Part shown: positions 34,270 to 45,333 of the stretch, one piece after another
Layout: every line of letters starts with the position of its first letter
How positions within the stretch are numbered: the first letter of the stretch is position 1
From: Annona cherimola
Lineage: Eukaryota > Streptophyta > Magnoliopsida > Magnoliales > Annonaceae
Direction: 5' to 3'
Length of the DNA stretch: 64,000 nt
NCBI GenBank assembly: GCA_030490835.1
Contig: CM059973.1
Location: 47,868,008 to 47,932,007, forward strand
The notes under the pieces: model-generated
Database searches by the model: none
What the model saw: only the letters and a program-made list of their open reading frames with translations
Told to the model about the DNA's origin: nothing
Program-made: the position numbers and the translations under genes

Positions 34270-35099
34270 GTCATAATACTTAGCATCAGAGTAAAATGAT
34301 TCCGCCGTTGCGAATGGTTATGGTCAGCAAAAATCCTTTTTTCGACTCCATCCTTGCAGTACTTGAAGCATTGATGCATCGTTGATGCGATGATCTTATT
34401 ACTGTGGAGCCAAGGCCTTCCTAACAGCAAGTTATATGAGGTCGGAGCATTAATCACAAAGCATGGGATTTCGGTGCAGAAATCTTCTATGCTTAGTTCC
34501 AACTCAATCAGGCCCATAGCCTTTTGAGTCCCCTGGTTAAACCCGTGAATCACCGCACTATTGTCTTTTAGCGCTGATGGAGAAATTCCGATCCTCCTGA
34601 GTGTTCGAAGGGGCAGGATATTAATTGCAGATCCGGCATCGATCATGATTCTGTTAACCAGTTCACCGGCCAGGTTGCCCGTAACATATAAAGGTCGGTT
34701 GTGATTAATGTCTCCAAGCAACATATCCTCATCAGTGAATGAAATGACCTCATCACATTCAGCGGCGTCGACCAGGTAAGCAAGACGGACATTTTCATCT
34801 GTCAGAGCACTAACCAGTGCATCTCTGGCTTCTTACGACAACTGCAAGGCATCGTAAATACTGAGTCGAGCAGGGAGTCGCTTCAAGTGTTCAAGGACAT
34901 CATAGCTTACTGAGGATTTCCCATGATTGGCTGGTATGTACTGTTCTGGCTGAGTACGATTTTCTTGTGCTGGGGCTTTACCCTTATTTTCTGGTGTGAT
35001 TCGACCAGATCGAAGAATTGCAAGAACGTCTTCTTCAACTTGCACCATATTGCAAGAGGCAGAGTCCTGAATGTTTGTAGCTAATGTTCGTAGTACATC
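34242..35099 (-). pseudogene. Tat gypsy aspartic protease
   Basis: The frame starts after a frameshift near 35100 and contains LPARLSIYDALQLS, a TAA at 34833, then LLGDINHNRPLYVTGNL and the active-site block IMIDAGSAINILPLRTL (D-x-G-S). This is followed by GLIELELSIED and YNLLLGRPWLHS, the flap and C-terminal hallmark. The D-A-G variant instead of D-T-G or D-S-G is noted, and I cannot say whether it is ancestral in this subfamily. The stop and the later frameshift make it a pseudogene. Confidence 0.9.
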
Positions 35100-35566
35100 T
35101 GAGAAAAATGGTTGTATTTTTGGGATTTCAGGAAAATCTCACTCATTGACTTGATGCACTGATGAACCATGATTCCTTCTTTATCGAATTTTTGGTTAAT
35201 TATTCTGCAGTTTATCCATCTCAAGATGTAGTCATATTGAGATTCTCCTGAGAGGGGGTGCATGACTTCGATCATCTCTGGAGGGAACTCTGTTTCATAT
35301 TCGTGGAATCTTAGGATAAACATATCAACGAACTCTTCCCAAGAACCAAATGCTTCTTCGGGGAGCGAGGAGATCTAGAGAAGAGCACAATTGTCATGGG
35401 CCAAGCTCAAAACAAAGTGCCCGAGTGCAAACTCTTCTGTTTGCCCCATTTGACAGACCGCCAGTGAATAATCAAACAAGTGCGGCAATGCGTACTTATG
35501 ATTCTCATGGAATAACTGAATATGCGGCCAATCACAGCTTAACTCCTTAGTTAAGAAAGGGAACAC
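35081..35566 (-). pseudogene. Third gag-like module of the Tat element
   Basis: Minus-strand frame, in phase with the upstream gag segment, with stops at 35567 and 35375. Residues HLFDYSLAVCQMG, FALGHFVLSLAHDNCALL, then SLPEEAFGSWEEFVDMFI, LRFHEYETEFPPEMIEVMH, SGESQYDYILRWINCRI. This follows the retrotransposon gag pattern of a hydrophobic helix, W-x-x-F, F-x-x-RF and a C-terminal DYILRW-type helix. It lies between the second gag-like module and protease. The frame is lost near 35100. Confidence 0.65.
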
Positions 35567-37093
35567 TTAAAGAATGGGCACATTGTTTAATTGTAGTACG
35601 TGCAGAACTTGGAGTTGATTTGTCCTCCCAAAACCTTCAGCATCGCTAAAAATTACCTCTTGTTTGAAGCCTTCGTCACCGACCCATCGGATTGCCTTTA
35701 TGAAAGTTTTGTCTCCAAAGGTCTTGTACCCATTATCAGTCGAAGGGCATACTGCATCTGAAAGGTACTTCGTGACCACTTCAGGTTCGGGCAACCATAT
35801 GGCTAGGCGATTGCTCCATGTACTGTCTCTGAGATAATTTACGTAATGAGCAGTGGATTCTTGACTGTATTGTATTTTCCTTAAGTAATTACTAGGGAAC
35901 TGCTCTCTTTGTCTTGACAGGAAGCGGACCAAGAACGCGTCTATCAAGATGACCCACTCGGTAATTTCTTCGATATGATTATCTTGGTACCAAGACATCA
36001 CTGACTCCCCCAGTGAGTACCGGAAGTATTCCACTCTGGTTCCCCAGGATGCTGGCAAAAGCCGAGATTCTCGTAAATACATGATGATGTGGTTTACTGG
36101 TGACATCCCGACTTCAAACTTAGTGTAGTTAGGGATGAATACTGAGGCAGTTCTTCGCCACTTTGCAGGTTTGGATGTGGACACATTTATATGATAACAA
36201 GTTTCAATCTCTCCTTTGTTGCTATCCAGGTCCCAAAACGGACCATCCTCAGGGAACTCACATGGAGTAATGTTTTGTAATTCCTCGAGAATGTATCTTT
36301 CTTTTGCTGGTCGAGGTGATCTACCAGCAAGCCGCTGATAGAATGAGAGTAACAACTCGGGCTGCAGAAAGTCCATGATCAGGAATGGTTGCACCCGTGA
36401 TGATTGCCTCAAATGCCTTGAGAAGAAAGGGAGAATGACTTTATCCCTTATTCTTTTGTCTTCTCTGTATAAATTTTTGAGACATCTTTTTGTCCGTCTT
36501 AGGCTTTGTGGTTTTCGAACCACTTCCCAATCACCTTTTTCTGTCATCTTAATTGTCACAACATTTGATGAAGCTTGCGCTGGAGGACTGAGTTTTATAA
36601 TCCCCTTGTCGATGTAATCTTGCAATATTGCTTGGAAATCCCAACACTTCTTAGTGGGGTGACTGACATACCGGTGGTAACTGCAATATCGATGGTGAGA
36701 AGTATGTCCAACTTCTTCTGGCCTTTTTGGGGTGGGCAACTCGAATAGCCCGGTCGACATGAGGTGCTGGAATAGCGTCTCCACATCATCTTCCCCGAAG
36801 GCATATTGGATTTCCTCTCTTCGGAAGGGTTTTACAGGCTGCTCTTTTACAGGCGGCTTTGCTTTATCTGGCCGCTTCTTAACCTCCGTAGTGTTTGCAG
36901 AGGTCTCTCCAGTTTTCTTCTTCTTAAACGTAGTGGTTGTGGATGACTCCTTCTTCCAGGCTTTTTGCTGAGACAACAAATACTCTTTTCGACAAGCTTC
37001 TGTGGCTAGGGCCTAGAATGTACTTAATTGTTCATTCATTAACAACGAGATTTCCGTCTTGATGTCATTCCGACAAAGATTGACCTTCATTGC
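35567..37093 (-). pseudogene. Tat gag zinc motif and second gag-like module
   Basis: In frame with gag module 1, from which it is separated by stops at 37094 and about 37032. The N-terminal part is Lys/Pro-rich, followed by a CCHC-like block CSYHRYVSHPTKKCWDFQ (C-x2-H-x4-H-x4-C) and DYIDKGIIKL, usual at the end of Tat gag. About 290 residues in, a second gag-core-like stretch appears (VNHIIMYLRESRLLPASWG, VEYFRYSLGESVMSWYQ, WVILIDAFLVRFLSRQ, AHYVNYLRD; about 36105-35820). Its function is unknown. The degree of match to gag is judged by eye. Confidence 0.7.
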
Positions 37094-38002
37094 TTAGGAG
37101 AGGGGTGCTTGACATCGGTTAGCGGCTCTCTGCCATCTGGTGATGTAGTCTTCAACCGGCTCATCTTTCTTTTGGGATAAGGTAGATAATTCCGATAGTT
37201 GTACTTCTCGTGTAGTATCAACGAATCGGGAGGTAAACATTTCCTTCATCTCTTCCCATGTTCGCACCGAGCCGGTTGGCAGAGATATATACCACTGGAA
37301 AGCATCACCAGAAAGAGTATTGGGGAACTTTCGAAGACAAAAATTTGAATAGTGCGCCCAATTGCCCATGGCATAGTGGAATGATGCCAGGTGCTTTAAC
37401 GCGCTCCCGGTTCCGTCGAATTGGATCTTTGGTGGCTTCAAATCCCTAGGTAGCAACTTTGCTTCAACGTCTGGGGGATAAGGTCTGTTGATTGTCGTTG
37501 TAGGGACCCCAGTAAGTTGAGGTGCCTGGCGACGAAGGCATTCAGCCACAAGCTGATGCACCATCTCCTTTTGCGCGACAATCCCGGGTGGAGACCCCAT
37601 GGGTGTGTTTACCATTGCATCTTGAGTTCGAGGGGTATTAATACGCAGATTATTGAATTGTGGAAAGCCTTGTTCCAATTCTACATTTTCATCTTGCTCG
37701 GTCCGCTGCCTGGTTGGTTTCTCAGGCTGATGGACTGATTGACGATTCCTTGGTGATGACGGTTGATGGGAACTTGTTGTCTTGTTGCCTGGAGTTTCCA
37801 TAGCCCGTTTCATACGCTTAATTTTCTCCTGGAGATCATGAATGAGTTGAGACTTGGGTGTAAGAACCTCTTCTTCTTCGCCCACCATGTAAGAGGCTTC
37901 AAGTTGGCCTCTTGGGAAAGCGGCCCTAATCCCTTCAGGATGAGAGAGGCTACAGAATGGCGGTGTGATGGGCATTGCGGCTGCCCTTGACCGGGTCAAC
38001 AT
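37094..38002 (-). pseudogene. Tat gypsy gag (first module)
   Basis: About 300 residues. Starts MLTRSRAAAMPITPPF and has a charged N-terminal helix (LIHDLQEKIKRMKRAME), a Pro/Gln/Arg-rich linker, then the gag core from about 37410: LKHLASFHYAMGNW, CLRKFPNTLSGDAFQWY, LPTGSVRTWEEMKEMFTSRF, EDYITRWQRAANRC. It would form the virus-like particle. It terminates early at a TAA (37094), where related elements read on into the rest of gag. Confidence 0.9.
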
Positions 38003-38754
38003 CTCCGAAGCTTTTGAAGTGCTTGGCTGGTGAGGTTCACCATGTTGACTTCCGTCGTTTGGAGGAGATGCCTCCTCCTTTTAGCTTCTCTCTTGAGGTG
38101 CGGCATCCGGTGCTTTCCTCGGGACGGGGCCATGACAAGCGCATAAGTCATATCCTCCCTCAGTCTGATCAATGAGGCGAATTGATTTTTATGTATAAAA
38201 TTAGGGATCAGCCTGAGCACCAAACGTGGATACGTTGTATGGCGCTTATGAGGATACTGCCACTCGTTAAAGAGTCTTGGCTTTTGAGACGCTCTCAATT
38301 TGCGAGCGTTCTTTAGTGACTTCTTTTGCGGCCTACCCCTTTGTCGGGGGTGTGAGAACAGCCAATACCTTGGCCCCGGTGGCAGTGGTGGTGAGGCCTT
38401 TAAGTTTAAACGGGAAGTTGTTTTCCCGAACTGTTTTTTCTGATGTGCTTTTTTCCTTGGTTTCCTTGATGCATAATGAGGAACCGCTACTATGTTGGCA
38501 GTATCATGGTGACCTGGAGACTTGGCTCTAGCTTGTGAGCCAGATGGAGCAGCGATTGACTGATGGGGCGAATGCGACGGATTGGGGATGACAAATTGCA
38601 AGGTACCCAAACCTGACCGGACAATAATAGGTCCTTGCGGCTTGAATTGATCATCCCTTCCATCGGCCGATGGAGCATGATGCTGAGAAATCTTGGCCTG
38701 TCTTCTTGACTTCTTCTGTTCCTGAGTGTCACCTCGGTTGGGTCGAGAGGCTAG
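38003..38754 (-). other. 5' region of the Tat element upstream of gag
   Basis: No recognisable domain. A minus-strand open frame (37996-38766) is rich in Arg, Lys, Pro and His and begins inside the copia LTR, so it is not a native ORF. The region is most likely leader sequence of the Tat element. It is cut by the copia array at 38755. The last five bases, GCTAG, are the candidate left target-site duplication of the array. Confidence 0.5.
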
Positions 38755-38888
38755 TGTTGGAAACATGAGGAAAACTAGCTAAATCTATGTTTTGATGATT
38801 AACAAATCAATTTGAGAAAGTCTTGGCTACTAACAAGTTTGTGAAATGTCTTAAGGAATATACATTTGAAGAAAATCAAGTTGGAAGG

Positions 38889-39535
38889 CCAAGTCGTTCC
38901 CCAAGTCGACTCCAAGATCGACTTCAAACATGCAGAATGTCCAAAGATGAAAACGGAAGAAGGGAAGGCGAAGTCGCAGGCCAAGTCGACTCCACCTGCG
39001 ACTTGAGTAGTCAAGTCGCAAACGAAGTCGACCTCACCATCGACTTCAATCGGGCGAAACCTTCCAGAGTTGAATTCGAAACAGCAGAATGCCGAAGTCG
39101 CACCCCAAGTCGACTCCACGTGCGACTTGAGGTGAAGTCGCAGCCGAAGTCGACTCCGACATCGACTTCGATCGGGCAGAGGCGATTTTTCAGAAGATAA
39201 GCTGGAATGCATATTCAAGATGAAATCAAGTCATGAGTCCAAAGCGAAGCAAGGAGGTTGAATCAATCATGCAAGGGTCAAGCTCTTCAAGATTCACAAA
39301 GACTACAAGTAAGAAGAGCTATTCCAAAATGAAAACGATTGAAGAAAAACATTCTGCAAAGAATCAGAACTTGAAGTCGCGAGCAGAAGGTGAAGTCGCA
39401 CCCCAAGTCGACTCCACCTGCGACTTGGGTGAAGTCGCAAAGCCAAGTCGACCCTGACTGGAACTTGAAGTTGCGACGGAGAAGCGAAGTCGCACCCGAA
39501 GTCGACTCCACATGCGACTTGGGTCGCAACGGTCG
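38889..39535 (+). repeat. GTCGAC hairpin modules in LTR 1 (clusters A and B)
   Basis: Cluster A about 38889-39173, cluster B about 39376-39535. Eight GTCGAC palindromes, most within AAGTCGCA...TGCGACTT arms. The clusters sit upstream of the TATAAAA at 39606, so they lie in U3. Confidence 0.92.
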
Positions 39536-39605
39536 GAATTAATTCGAACGTTGGCGCATTAAATGAGCGCCACCTACCTTCTAACGTTCGGATTCCCTCC
39601 AAAAT

Positions 39606-39612
39606 TATAAAA
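39606..39612 (+). promoter_or_regulatory. Candidate TATA box, LTR 1
   Basis: TATAAAA followed by GGGAG, conserved in all LTRs (46224-46230, 52842-52848, 59410-59416). An alternative TATAAAA at 40116-40122, about 180 bp from the LTR end, is also conserved. Confidence 0.5.
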
Positions 39613-40300
39613 GGGAGTTATTGTGGACGAGGGAAGTAGTTGGAAAACATTAAGTGAGCATAACTCCTATCTACAAGAGCATTAAAGTGATCAAGCCAAT
39701 CAAGAGAGGAAGAATCGTGCTTCAAGTTGCAAGAGCTACACTCAGAAACTTCAAAGCCATCATCTACAAGTTCTTCCCTGCGCAAAATCATTTCTACACA
39801 CCTGTAAAGTGTAGCTTACTTTTATTGTTTACTTGTTTGTGTTGAACTTGATTTAGCTTGCGTAGCTAAGATCAAGAGGTAGCAAAGTAGTGTGTGATTG
39901 GAGTGTGACTCATCACCTACTTGTGCTAAGTGTTTGATGCCCCCTAGAGCTAGAATCTAGAAGAGAGCAAGAGGCTCTGGTTGTATATGCCCCCTAGAGC
40001 TAGAATCTAGAAGAGAGCAAGAGGCTCTAGTTGTATTTGCGGAATACAATAGTGGAACCCAAGTCACAAGGAGTGTGAGCTTGGAAGAGTGGAGTAGGGA
40101 GGTTGCCCGAACCACTATAAAATCCTTGTCTACTTGTTTTTATTTCTGCTCTCTTTATTACTTTGCTTTCCATTCAGTTTCTTCATTAAAAGGGATTAAT
40201 TCTACAAGGGGTTAAGTTTTTAAGTTACCAAAAGAAATTTTTAAGAACCCAATTCACCCCTCCCCTCTTGGGTTTTGCCATCTATTCGGGACCCAACAAG

Positions 40301-40312
40301 TGGTATCAGAGC
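40301..40312 (+). promoter_or_regulatory. Primer binding site, unit 1
   Basis: TGGTATCAGAGC, two bases after the LTR end. It is complementary to the 3' end of plant initiator Met tRNA, the standard copia primer. Confidence 0.95.
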
Positions 40313-40346
40313 AGGCCTTTGAATTGAATCAAAGAGATCTATTATC

Positions 40347-41939
40347 ATGGCATCCCAATCTACTTCCGTTCCTGCTTTTGCCGAGGGCCAATCTTTTACA
40401 AGGCCACCATTGTTTGATGGGAACAACTTTGGTTATTGGAAGCTTCGTATGAAGCAACTCATTATGGCTACCGATATGGACTCTTGGATTGCAATCCAAG
40501 ACGGTGTAATCTTGCCTATAGATGAAAGAGCTTCCAAGTGGACCGAAGAGGAAGTTAGAACCGTCAAGAGCAATGCCAAGGCAATGAATTCTTTATTTTG
40601 TGCTCTTACGGCTTCGGAGTATGATAGAGTATCTTCTTGTTTGACTGCAAAAGAAATATGGGATACTCTAACATCCATTTATGAAGGAACCTCCCAAGTC
40701 CAAGGGACTAGGAGAAATATTTTGATAGGAGAGTTGGAAAGTTTTAGAATGCTAGACACTGAAAATATTTCTGAAATGTTTGCAAGATTTTCTAAGATTA
40801 CTAATGCTCTCAAAGGTCTTGGAAAAGCTATCTCTGAATCCGAACAGGTGATGAAGATACTAAGAGCTCTACCGGATTCATGGACTCCAAAGATTACAGC
40901 TATTGAAGAAGCGAAAGACCTCAACACCCTAAAGCTAGAAGATCTAATTAGCTCACTAATGTCACATGAGCTAATTAAGAGAAGAAACGAAGAGAATCAT
41001 GAAAGAAGAAAATACCAAAGGCCAAGAGGAAGAGGCATGTTCGTCAACGAGGAAACTTCATCAACATGCAGCTCTTCAACCGACGACAATGATGCAGCCA
41101 ACTGTGCAAGAATATGCTGCATGGCACGAATCGAGCAAGAAGAGGACTTGCTATGCTTGAACACAACGGAAGTTTTGGAAGATCAATCCATCTCAACAAA
41201 ATACACAGAAAGTGAAGAGGTAACTTCCAAACCTTGTCATTCTCAATCTAGTTATTCTTCTTTTCATAATTGCCTCAAATGTGCTGAATTAGAAGAACTA
41301 CAACTTGCATATGATTCATTATATGAGGAGATCAAAAAGCTAGGAAACAAGTTGACATTAAAGAGACAACAATGTAACTTTGTTATTATTGAAAATGGAA
41401 AACTAGCTGAAAAATCAACAAAACTGAAAGAAGAAAATGAATCATTGTTGAAAGAGATAAAGAAACTGAAAAAGGAGAACAAATCCTTAAATGAATCATT
41501 AGCAAAGTTCTCTAATCCAGGAGAAAGTGTAAAGATGTTTCTGAACATGACCTCCCAAACAAACAAAAGAGGTCTTGGATACAATACATTTGAGCAAGGA
41601 GAAAGTGGCAAATCAAATGTGCCTACACTTGGGAAATATCAAATCAAAATTGCACCTATATACAAGCTACAAAGGAGAAATGTTATGTGGACTAAAAGAC
41701 CAACATTTGAACCAAAATATACTTGGAGGCCTACTCCTAGATTACCAATGGCTTGCAACTTTTGCAACAAAATGGGTCATAGAGTTTATAAGTGTAACTT
41801 TAAGAGATTATTTGACCATGGTGCTAAATTAGTTTGGGTTCCAAGAAACACAAGATTTGGACTTTCTAAGTTGGAGCAACAAAGGTTGAATAATATTACT
41901 AACCCAAATGGACCCATAAAATGGGTACCAAAAAGATAA
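40347..41939 (+). CDS. gag: Copia gag, unit 1
   Basis: 530 residues. The N-terminal half is the UBN2/DUF4219-type copia gag ([69 protein letters not shown]). A coiled coil spans about residues 313-392 ([20 protein letters not shown]). One CCHC zinc knuckle, C470-x2-C473-x4-H478-x4-C483, binds RNA. It ends with WVPKR and a TAA at 41937. The start is the first ATG, 35 bp after the PBS. It forms the cytoplasmic virus-like particle. Pol is not in the same frame (see the junction feature). Confidence 0.95.
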   Translation: MASQSTSVPAFAEGQSFTRPPLFDGNNFGYWKLRMKQLIMATDMDSWIAIQDGVILPIDERASKWTEEEVRTVKSNAKAMNSLFCALTASEYDRVSSCLTAKEIWDTLTSIYEGTSQVQGTRRNILIGELESFRMLDTENISEMFARFSKITNALKGLGKAISESEQVMKILRALPDSWTPKITAIEEAKDLNTLKLEDLISSLMSHELIKRRNEENHERRKYQRPRGRGMFVNEETSSTCSSSTDDNDAANCARICCMARIEQEEDLLCLNTTEVLEDQSISTKYTESEEVTSKPCHSQSSYSSFHNCLKCAELEELQLAYDSLYEEIKKLGNKLTLKRQQCNFVIIENGKLAEKSTKLKEENESLLKEIKKLKKENKSLNESLAKFSNPGESVKMFLNMTSQTNKRGLGYNTFEQGESGKSNVPTLGKYQIKIAPIYKLQRRNVMWTKRPTFEPKYTWRPTPRLPMACNFCNKMGHRVYKCNFKRLFDHGAKLVWVPRNTRFGLSKLEQQRLNNITNPNGPIKWVPKR

Positions 41940-41961
41940 GGATTATTTGTTTACTTTTCAG
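41920..41961 (+). promoter_or_regulatory. Gag-pol junction: +1 frame overlap and acceptor-like site
   Basis: The pol frame is +1 relative to gag and opens at 41920, so the frames overlap for 20 nt up to the gag TAA. The shift-prone stretch is CCA AAA AGA TAA. A pyrimidine-rich TTTACTTTTCAG ends at 41961. Removing 41925-41961 (GT...AG, 37 nt) would fuse gag to pol in frame, but that is shorter than plant introns usually are. All four units have the identical sequence here (48538, 55106 and 61724 regions). Confidence 0.6.
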
Positions 41962-44900
41962 ATTTGTTTAAAGGCAAAGGCAAATAATGTATGGTTCATG
42001 GATAGCGGTTGTTCAAGGCACATGACTGGAGAAAGAAATTTGTTTCACAAACTTAAGCCTTGCAACGACGGAACTGTTGCCTTTGGAAATAATGAGAAAG
42101 GTAAAATCAAAGGTAAAGGAAATATTTATAGTAGTTCAAATGCATGCATGGAGGATGTTTTGTTTGTTGAAGGACTCAAGCATAACTTAATGAGCATTAG
42201 CCAATTATGTGATAAAGGATATAAGGTTGTGTTTGAATCATCTGTATGCAATGTATTTGATGGTGAGCATATCATGTTTAGTGGAAAAAGACATGGAAAT
42301 ATATATTTGGTTTCACTTGATGAACTAGATGGTCAATGTCTAATGGCCATTGATAATGATCCATGGGTTTGGCATAAAAGGCTTGGACACATAAACATGA
42401 GAAATATAAAAACCCTATGGAAAAAGAGTTTGGTAGAAGGCTTGCCTAAGTTGAAATATGACAAAGACAAAATATGTAAGGCATGTCAATTATCTAAACA
42501 ACCAAAGATGCCTTTCTCTACCAAAAAGGAGATTTCCACCACTAGGCCGCTTGAATTGCTACACATGGATCTATATGGGCCATCCGACATTTTAACCATT
42601 GGTGGAAAGAAATATGTATTTGTAATTGTTGATGACTTTTCAAGATTCACATGGATAATTCTTTTAGCTAGCAAAGATGAAGCCTTCTCTATGTTTGCAA
42701 CGTTTGTAAACTTGGTGGAAAATGAAAAACAAAGTACTATTATGACTATAAGAAGTGACCATGGTGGTGAATTTGAGAACAAACAATTCATAGAATTATG
42801 TAATGAAAAAGGAATTCATCACACATTTTCTGCACCAAGGACTCCACAACAAAATGGAGTAGTGGAGAGGAAAAATAGAACTATACAAGAGATGGCTAGA
42901 ACTATGCTAAATGAGAGCAAATTATCTAAGAAGTTTTGGGGTGAAGCTGTAAGTACAGCTTGTCATGTATTGAATCGAGTTACCATTAGAGCAATCTTGA
43001 AAAAGACCCCATATGAGCTATGGAAGGGAAGGAAACCAAACATATCTTATTTTCATGCTTTTGGATGCACATGTTATGTTCTGAACAATGGAAAAACCAA
43101 CTTGGGAAAACTTGATGCTAAAAGTGATGAAGCAATATTCCTTGGTTATTCATCAAATAGCAAAGCATATAGAGTTTTCAATAAACGAAACCAAGTTGTA
43201 GAAGAATCCATACATGTTATTTTTGATGAAACTAACACATGCTTTAAAAGAAAGGATGATTCAAGTGATGCAGATGACATAGCAAATGGCCTTGAAAGGC
43301 TGCACGTGGAAAAGCAAGAAGAGTCCATGGAGGAAAGGGTAAGTGAAGGTGATGATTCCTATAAACCTCCATCTGATTTAAAATTCAAACATGCACATCC
43401 AATTGAGCAAGTTATAGGAAATGTGTATGAAGGTGTAAAAATTAGAAGGTCAAAGCAAAATGTGTGTGGACAATATGCTTTTGTATCCAAAATTGAACCT
43501 TCTAATATTGATCAAGCTCTTGATGATGAAAACTGGATTATAGCAATGCAAGAAGAGCTAAATCAATTTGAAAGAAATCAAGTTTGGCACCTTGTTCCTA
43601 GACCAAATGACTGTATTGTTATTGGCACCAAGTGGGTCTTTAGGAACAAATTAGATGAAAGTGGACTTGTAGTGAGAAACAAAGCTAGACTTGTGGCAAA
43701 AGGATACTCACAAGAAGAAGGAATAGATTTTGAAGAATCCTATGCCCCGGTTGCTAGATTAGAGGCAATTCGCATCTTACTAGCTTTTGCATCTCACATG
43801 AACTTTAAATTGTTTCAAATGGATGTCAAAAGTGCATTTCTGAATGGTTATATAAATGAAGAGGTGTATGTAGAACAACCACCTGGATTTGAACAAAAGG
43901 ATCAATCAAAGTATGTTTACAAGCTAACCAAAGCATTATATGGATTAAAACAAGCTCCAAGAGCTTGGTATGATAGACTAAGCAAATTTCTGATTGATCA
44001 TGATTTTCAAAAAGGAAATGTAGACACCACTTTGTTTATCAAGTACAATGGAAAGGATATATTGATCATTCAGATTTATGTAGATGATATTATTTTTGGT
44101 GCTACTAATGAAACTCTTTGCCAAGAATTTTCTGAGCTTATGCAGAAAGAGTTTGAGATGAGCATGATAGGAGAGCTAAACTTCTTCCTTGGACTGCAAA
44201 TCAAGCAACTAAATGAAGGAATCTTCATAAACCAGTCCAAATACATCAAGGAGATGCTCAAGAAGTTTGGCATGGAGAACAGCAAAGGAGCAAACACGCC
44301 CATGAGCTCCACAATCAAAATGGACAAAGATGAAAAGGAAAAATTAGTTGATATGAAAGTGTATAGAAGCATGATAGGTTCCTTATTGTATTTAACTGCT
44401 TCTAGGCCAGATATTTTGTTTAGTGTATGTATGTGCTCTAGATTTCAATCATGCCCAAAAGAATCACACTTGGTAGCTGTGAAAAGAATTTTTAGATATC
44501 TAGTAGACACTACCAATTTAGGACTATGGTATCCAAAGGGCTCTAATTTTGATCTAATCGGCTACTCGGATGCGGATTTTGCTGGTTACAAAGTAGATAG
44601 AAAAAGCACTAGTGGAACATGTCAGTTTCTTGGAAGCATGTTGGTTTCATGGTTTTCAAGAAAACAAACTAGTGTTGTTCTATCTACGGCGGAAGCCGAA
44701 TATATTGCCGCCGGGAGCTGTTGTGCTCAATTACTTTGGATGAAACAGCAACTTAGGGACTATGGCATGGATTTGAAAGATATACCTATCAAATGTGACA
44801 ATACCAGTGCCATATGTCTAACCAAGAATCCAGTCTTGCATTCTAGGACCAAACATATAGACCTTAGACATCATTTCATTAGAGAACATGTAGAAAATCA

Positions 44901-45021
44901 TGACATATGTTTGGTATATGTAAGAACAGAGGATCAAGTTGCAGATATATTCACTAAGCCCCTAGCAAAAGAAGCATTTTATAAGATTAGAAATGACATG
45001 GGAATGCTTGAACTAACTTAA
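41947..45021 (+). CDS. pol: Copia pol, unit 1 (protease-integrase-RT-RNase H)
   Basis: 1024 codons, no stop. The frame has no ATG until residue 18, so it is presumably made as a gag-pol fusion. Protease: D19-S20-G21. GAG-pre-integrase zinc region: HKRLGH...CKACQ (about 144-180). Integrase DD35E: D208 (HMDLYGP), D271 (SDHGGEF), E307 (GVVERKN). [29 protein letters not shown] at 711-714. RNase [52 protein letters not shown]. It ends [13 protein letters not shown]...MLELT. All catalytic residues are present. It carries KEKL where units 2 and 3 have KGKL (near 44340). Confidence 0.96.
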   Translation: MFTFQICLKAKANNVWFMDSGCSRHMTGERNLFHKLKPCNDGTVAFGNNEKGKIKGKGNIYSSSNACMEDVLFVEGLKHNLMSISQLCDKGYKVVFESSVCNVFDGEHIMFSGKRHGNIYLVSLDELDGQCLMAIDNDPWVWHKRLGHINMRNIKTLWKKSLVEGLPKLKYDKDKICKACQLSKQPKMPFSTKKEISTTRPLELLHMDLYGPSDILTIGGKKYVFVIVDDFSRFTWIILLASKDEAFSMFATFVNLVENEKQSTIMTIRSDHGGEFENKQFIELCNEKGIHHTFSAPRTPQQNGVVERKNRTIQEMARTMLNESKLSKKFWGEAVSTACHVLNRVTIRAILKKTPYELWKGRKPNISYFHAFGCTCYVLNNGKTNLGKLDAKSDEAIFLGYSSNSKAYRVFNKRNQVVEESIHVIFDETNTCFKRKDDSSDADDIANGLERLHVEKQEESMEERVSEGDDSYKPPSDLKFKHAHPIEQVIGNVYEGVKIRRSKQNVCGQYAFVSKIEPSNIDQALDDENWIIAMQEELNQFERNQVWHLVPRPNDCIVIGTKWVFRNKLDESGLVVRNKARLVAKGYSQEEGIDFEESYAPVARLEAIRILLAFASHMNFKLFQMDVKSAFLNGYINEEVYVEQPPGFEQKDQSKYVYKLTKALYGLKQAPRAWYDRLSKFLIDHDFQKGNVDTTLFIKYNGKDILIIQIYVDDIIFGATNETLCQEFSELMQKEFEMSMIGELNFFLGLQIKQLNEGIFINQSKYIKEMLKKFGMENSKGANTPMSSTIKMDKDEKEKLVDMKVYRSMIGSLLYLTASRPDILFSVCMCSRFQSCPKESHLVAVKRIFRYLVDTTNLGLWYPKGSNFDLIGYSDADFAGYKVDRKSTSGTCQFLGSMLVSWFSRKQTSVVLSTAEAEYIAAGSCCAQLLWMKQQLRDYGMDLKDIPIKCDNTSAICLTKNPVLHSRTKHIDLRHHFIREHVENHDICLVYVRTEDQVADIFTKPLAKEAFYKIRNDMGMLELT

Positions 45022-45333
45022 AGCATAAATTGAGGGGGAGCACCCATTTAGGGGGAGCAAACCCACTTGTTTCTTTACCCTCTAATCTTTTTAATATATT
45101 GACAAAAAGGGGGAGAGAGATTTAAGAATGGGGAGAAGAAGAGGATTTGAGTATAAGTTATTTGAGTATAAGTCTTTATGATTAAAGGGGAGAGAGATTT
45201 AAGGAGAGAAGAGTAGGATATGTATATACTTAAATGAATACTTTGAATGTTTGCATTATGAATATGAGCTTATTTATTTAAATGAAAGGTGTCCACTCAA
45301 ATCGGTTTTGTCAATCATCAAAAAGGGGGAGAT
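45022..45333 (+). promoter_or_regulatory. 3' non-coding region and polypurine tract, unit 1
   Basis: About 310 bp with several GGGGGAGCA/GGGGAGAGAG purine runs. The PPT proper is AAAAAGGGGGAGA (45320-45332), one base before LTR2. Confidence 0.92.

Larger units (their letters stand above)
30089..38754 (-). mobile_element. Decayed Ty3/gypsy element, Tat lineage, internal region
   Basis: On the minus strand the order is 5' region, gag module 1, zinc motif, gag modules 2 and 3, protease, RT, degenerate RNase H, second RNase H, integrase, then the convergent gene at 27988-30073. A second, intact-looking RNase H after RT and an antisense gene after pol are characteristic of the Tat lineage. At least seven in-frame stops and about five frameshifts make it non-functional. 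Neither LTR is present: the left side is replaced by a repeat at 27987 and the right side is interrupted by the copia array at 38755. Confidence 0.9.
38755..40298 (+). repeat. Copia LTR 1 (1544 bp)
   Basis: Bounded by TGTTGG/CCAACA. It lacks one 39-bp GTCGAC module present in LTRs 2-4 and has two copies of the 50-bp CCCCTAGAGCT block (39945-40044 region). Base differences from LTR2 include AATGTCC for AACGTCC and AATCATTT for AATTGTTT. Confidence 0.95.

Noticed and set aside
37996..38766. 256-aa basic minus-strand ORF as a gag-upstream gene
   Set aside because: It starts inside the copia LTR and has no domain. The frame extends into the insertion, so it cannot be the native ORF.
38799..39218. 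139-aa minus-strand and 125-aa plus-strand ORFs in LTR 1, with repeats in the other LTRs
   Set aside because: They arise from the 39-bp (13-codon) stop-free LTR repeat, are antisense to each other, and match no protein family.
41925..41961. 37-nt intron fusing gag and pol
   Set aside because: It restores the frame exactly but is well below usual plant intron length. Kept only as one hypothesis in the findings.
45022..45333. Possible env-like ORF after copia pol, as in SIRE elements
   Set aside because: Only about 310 bp of purine-rich non-coding DNA lies between the pol stop and the LTR.
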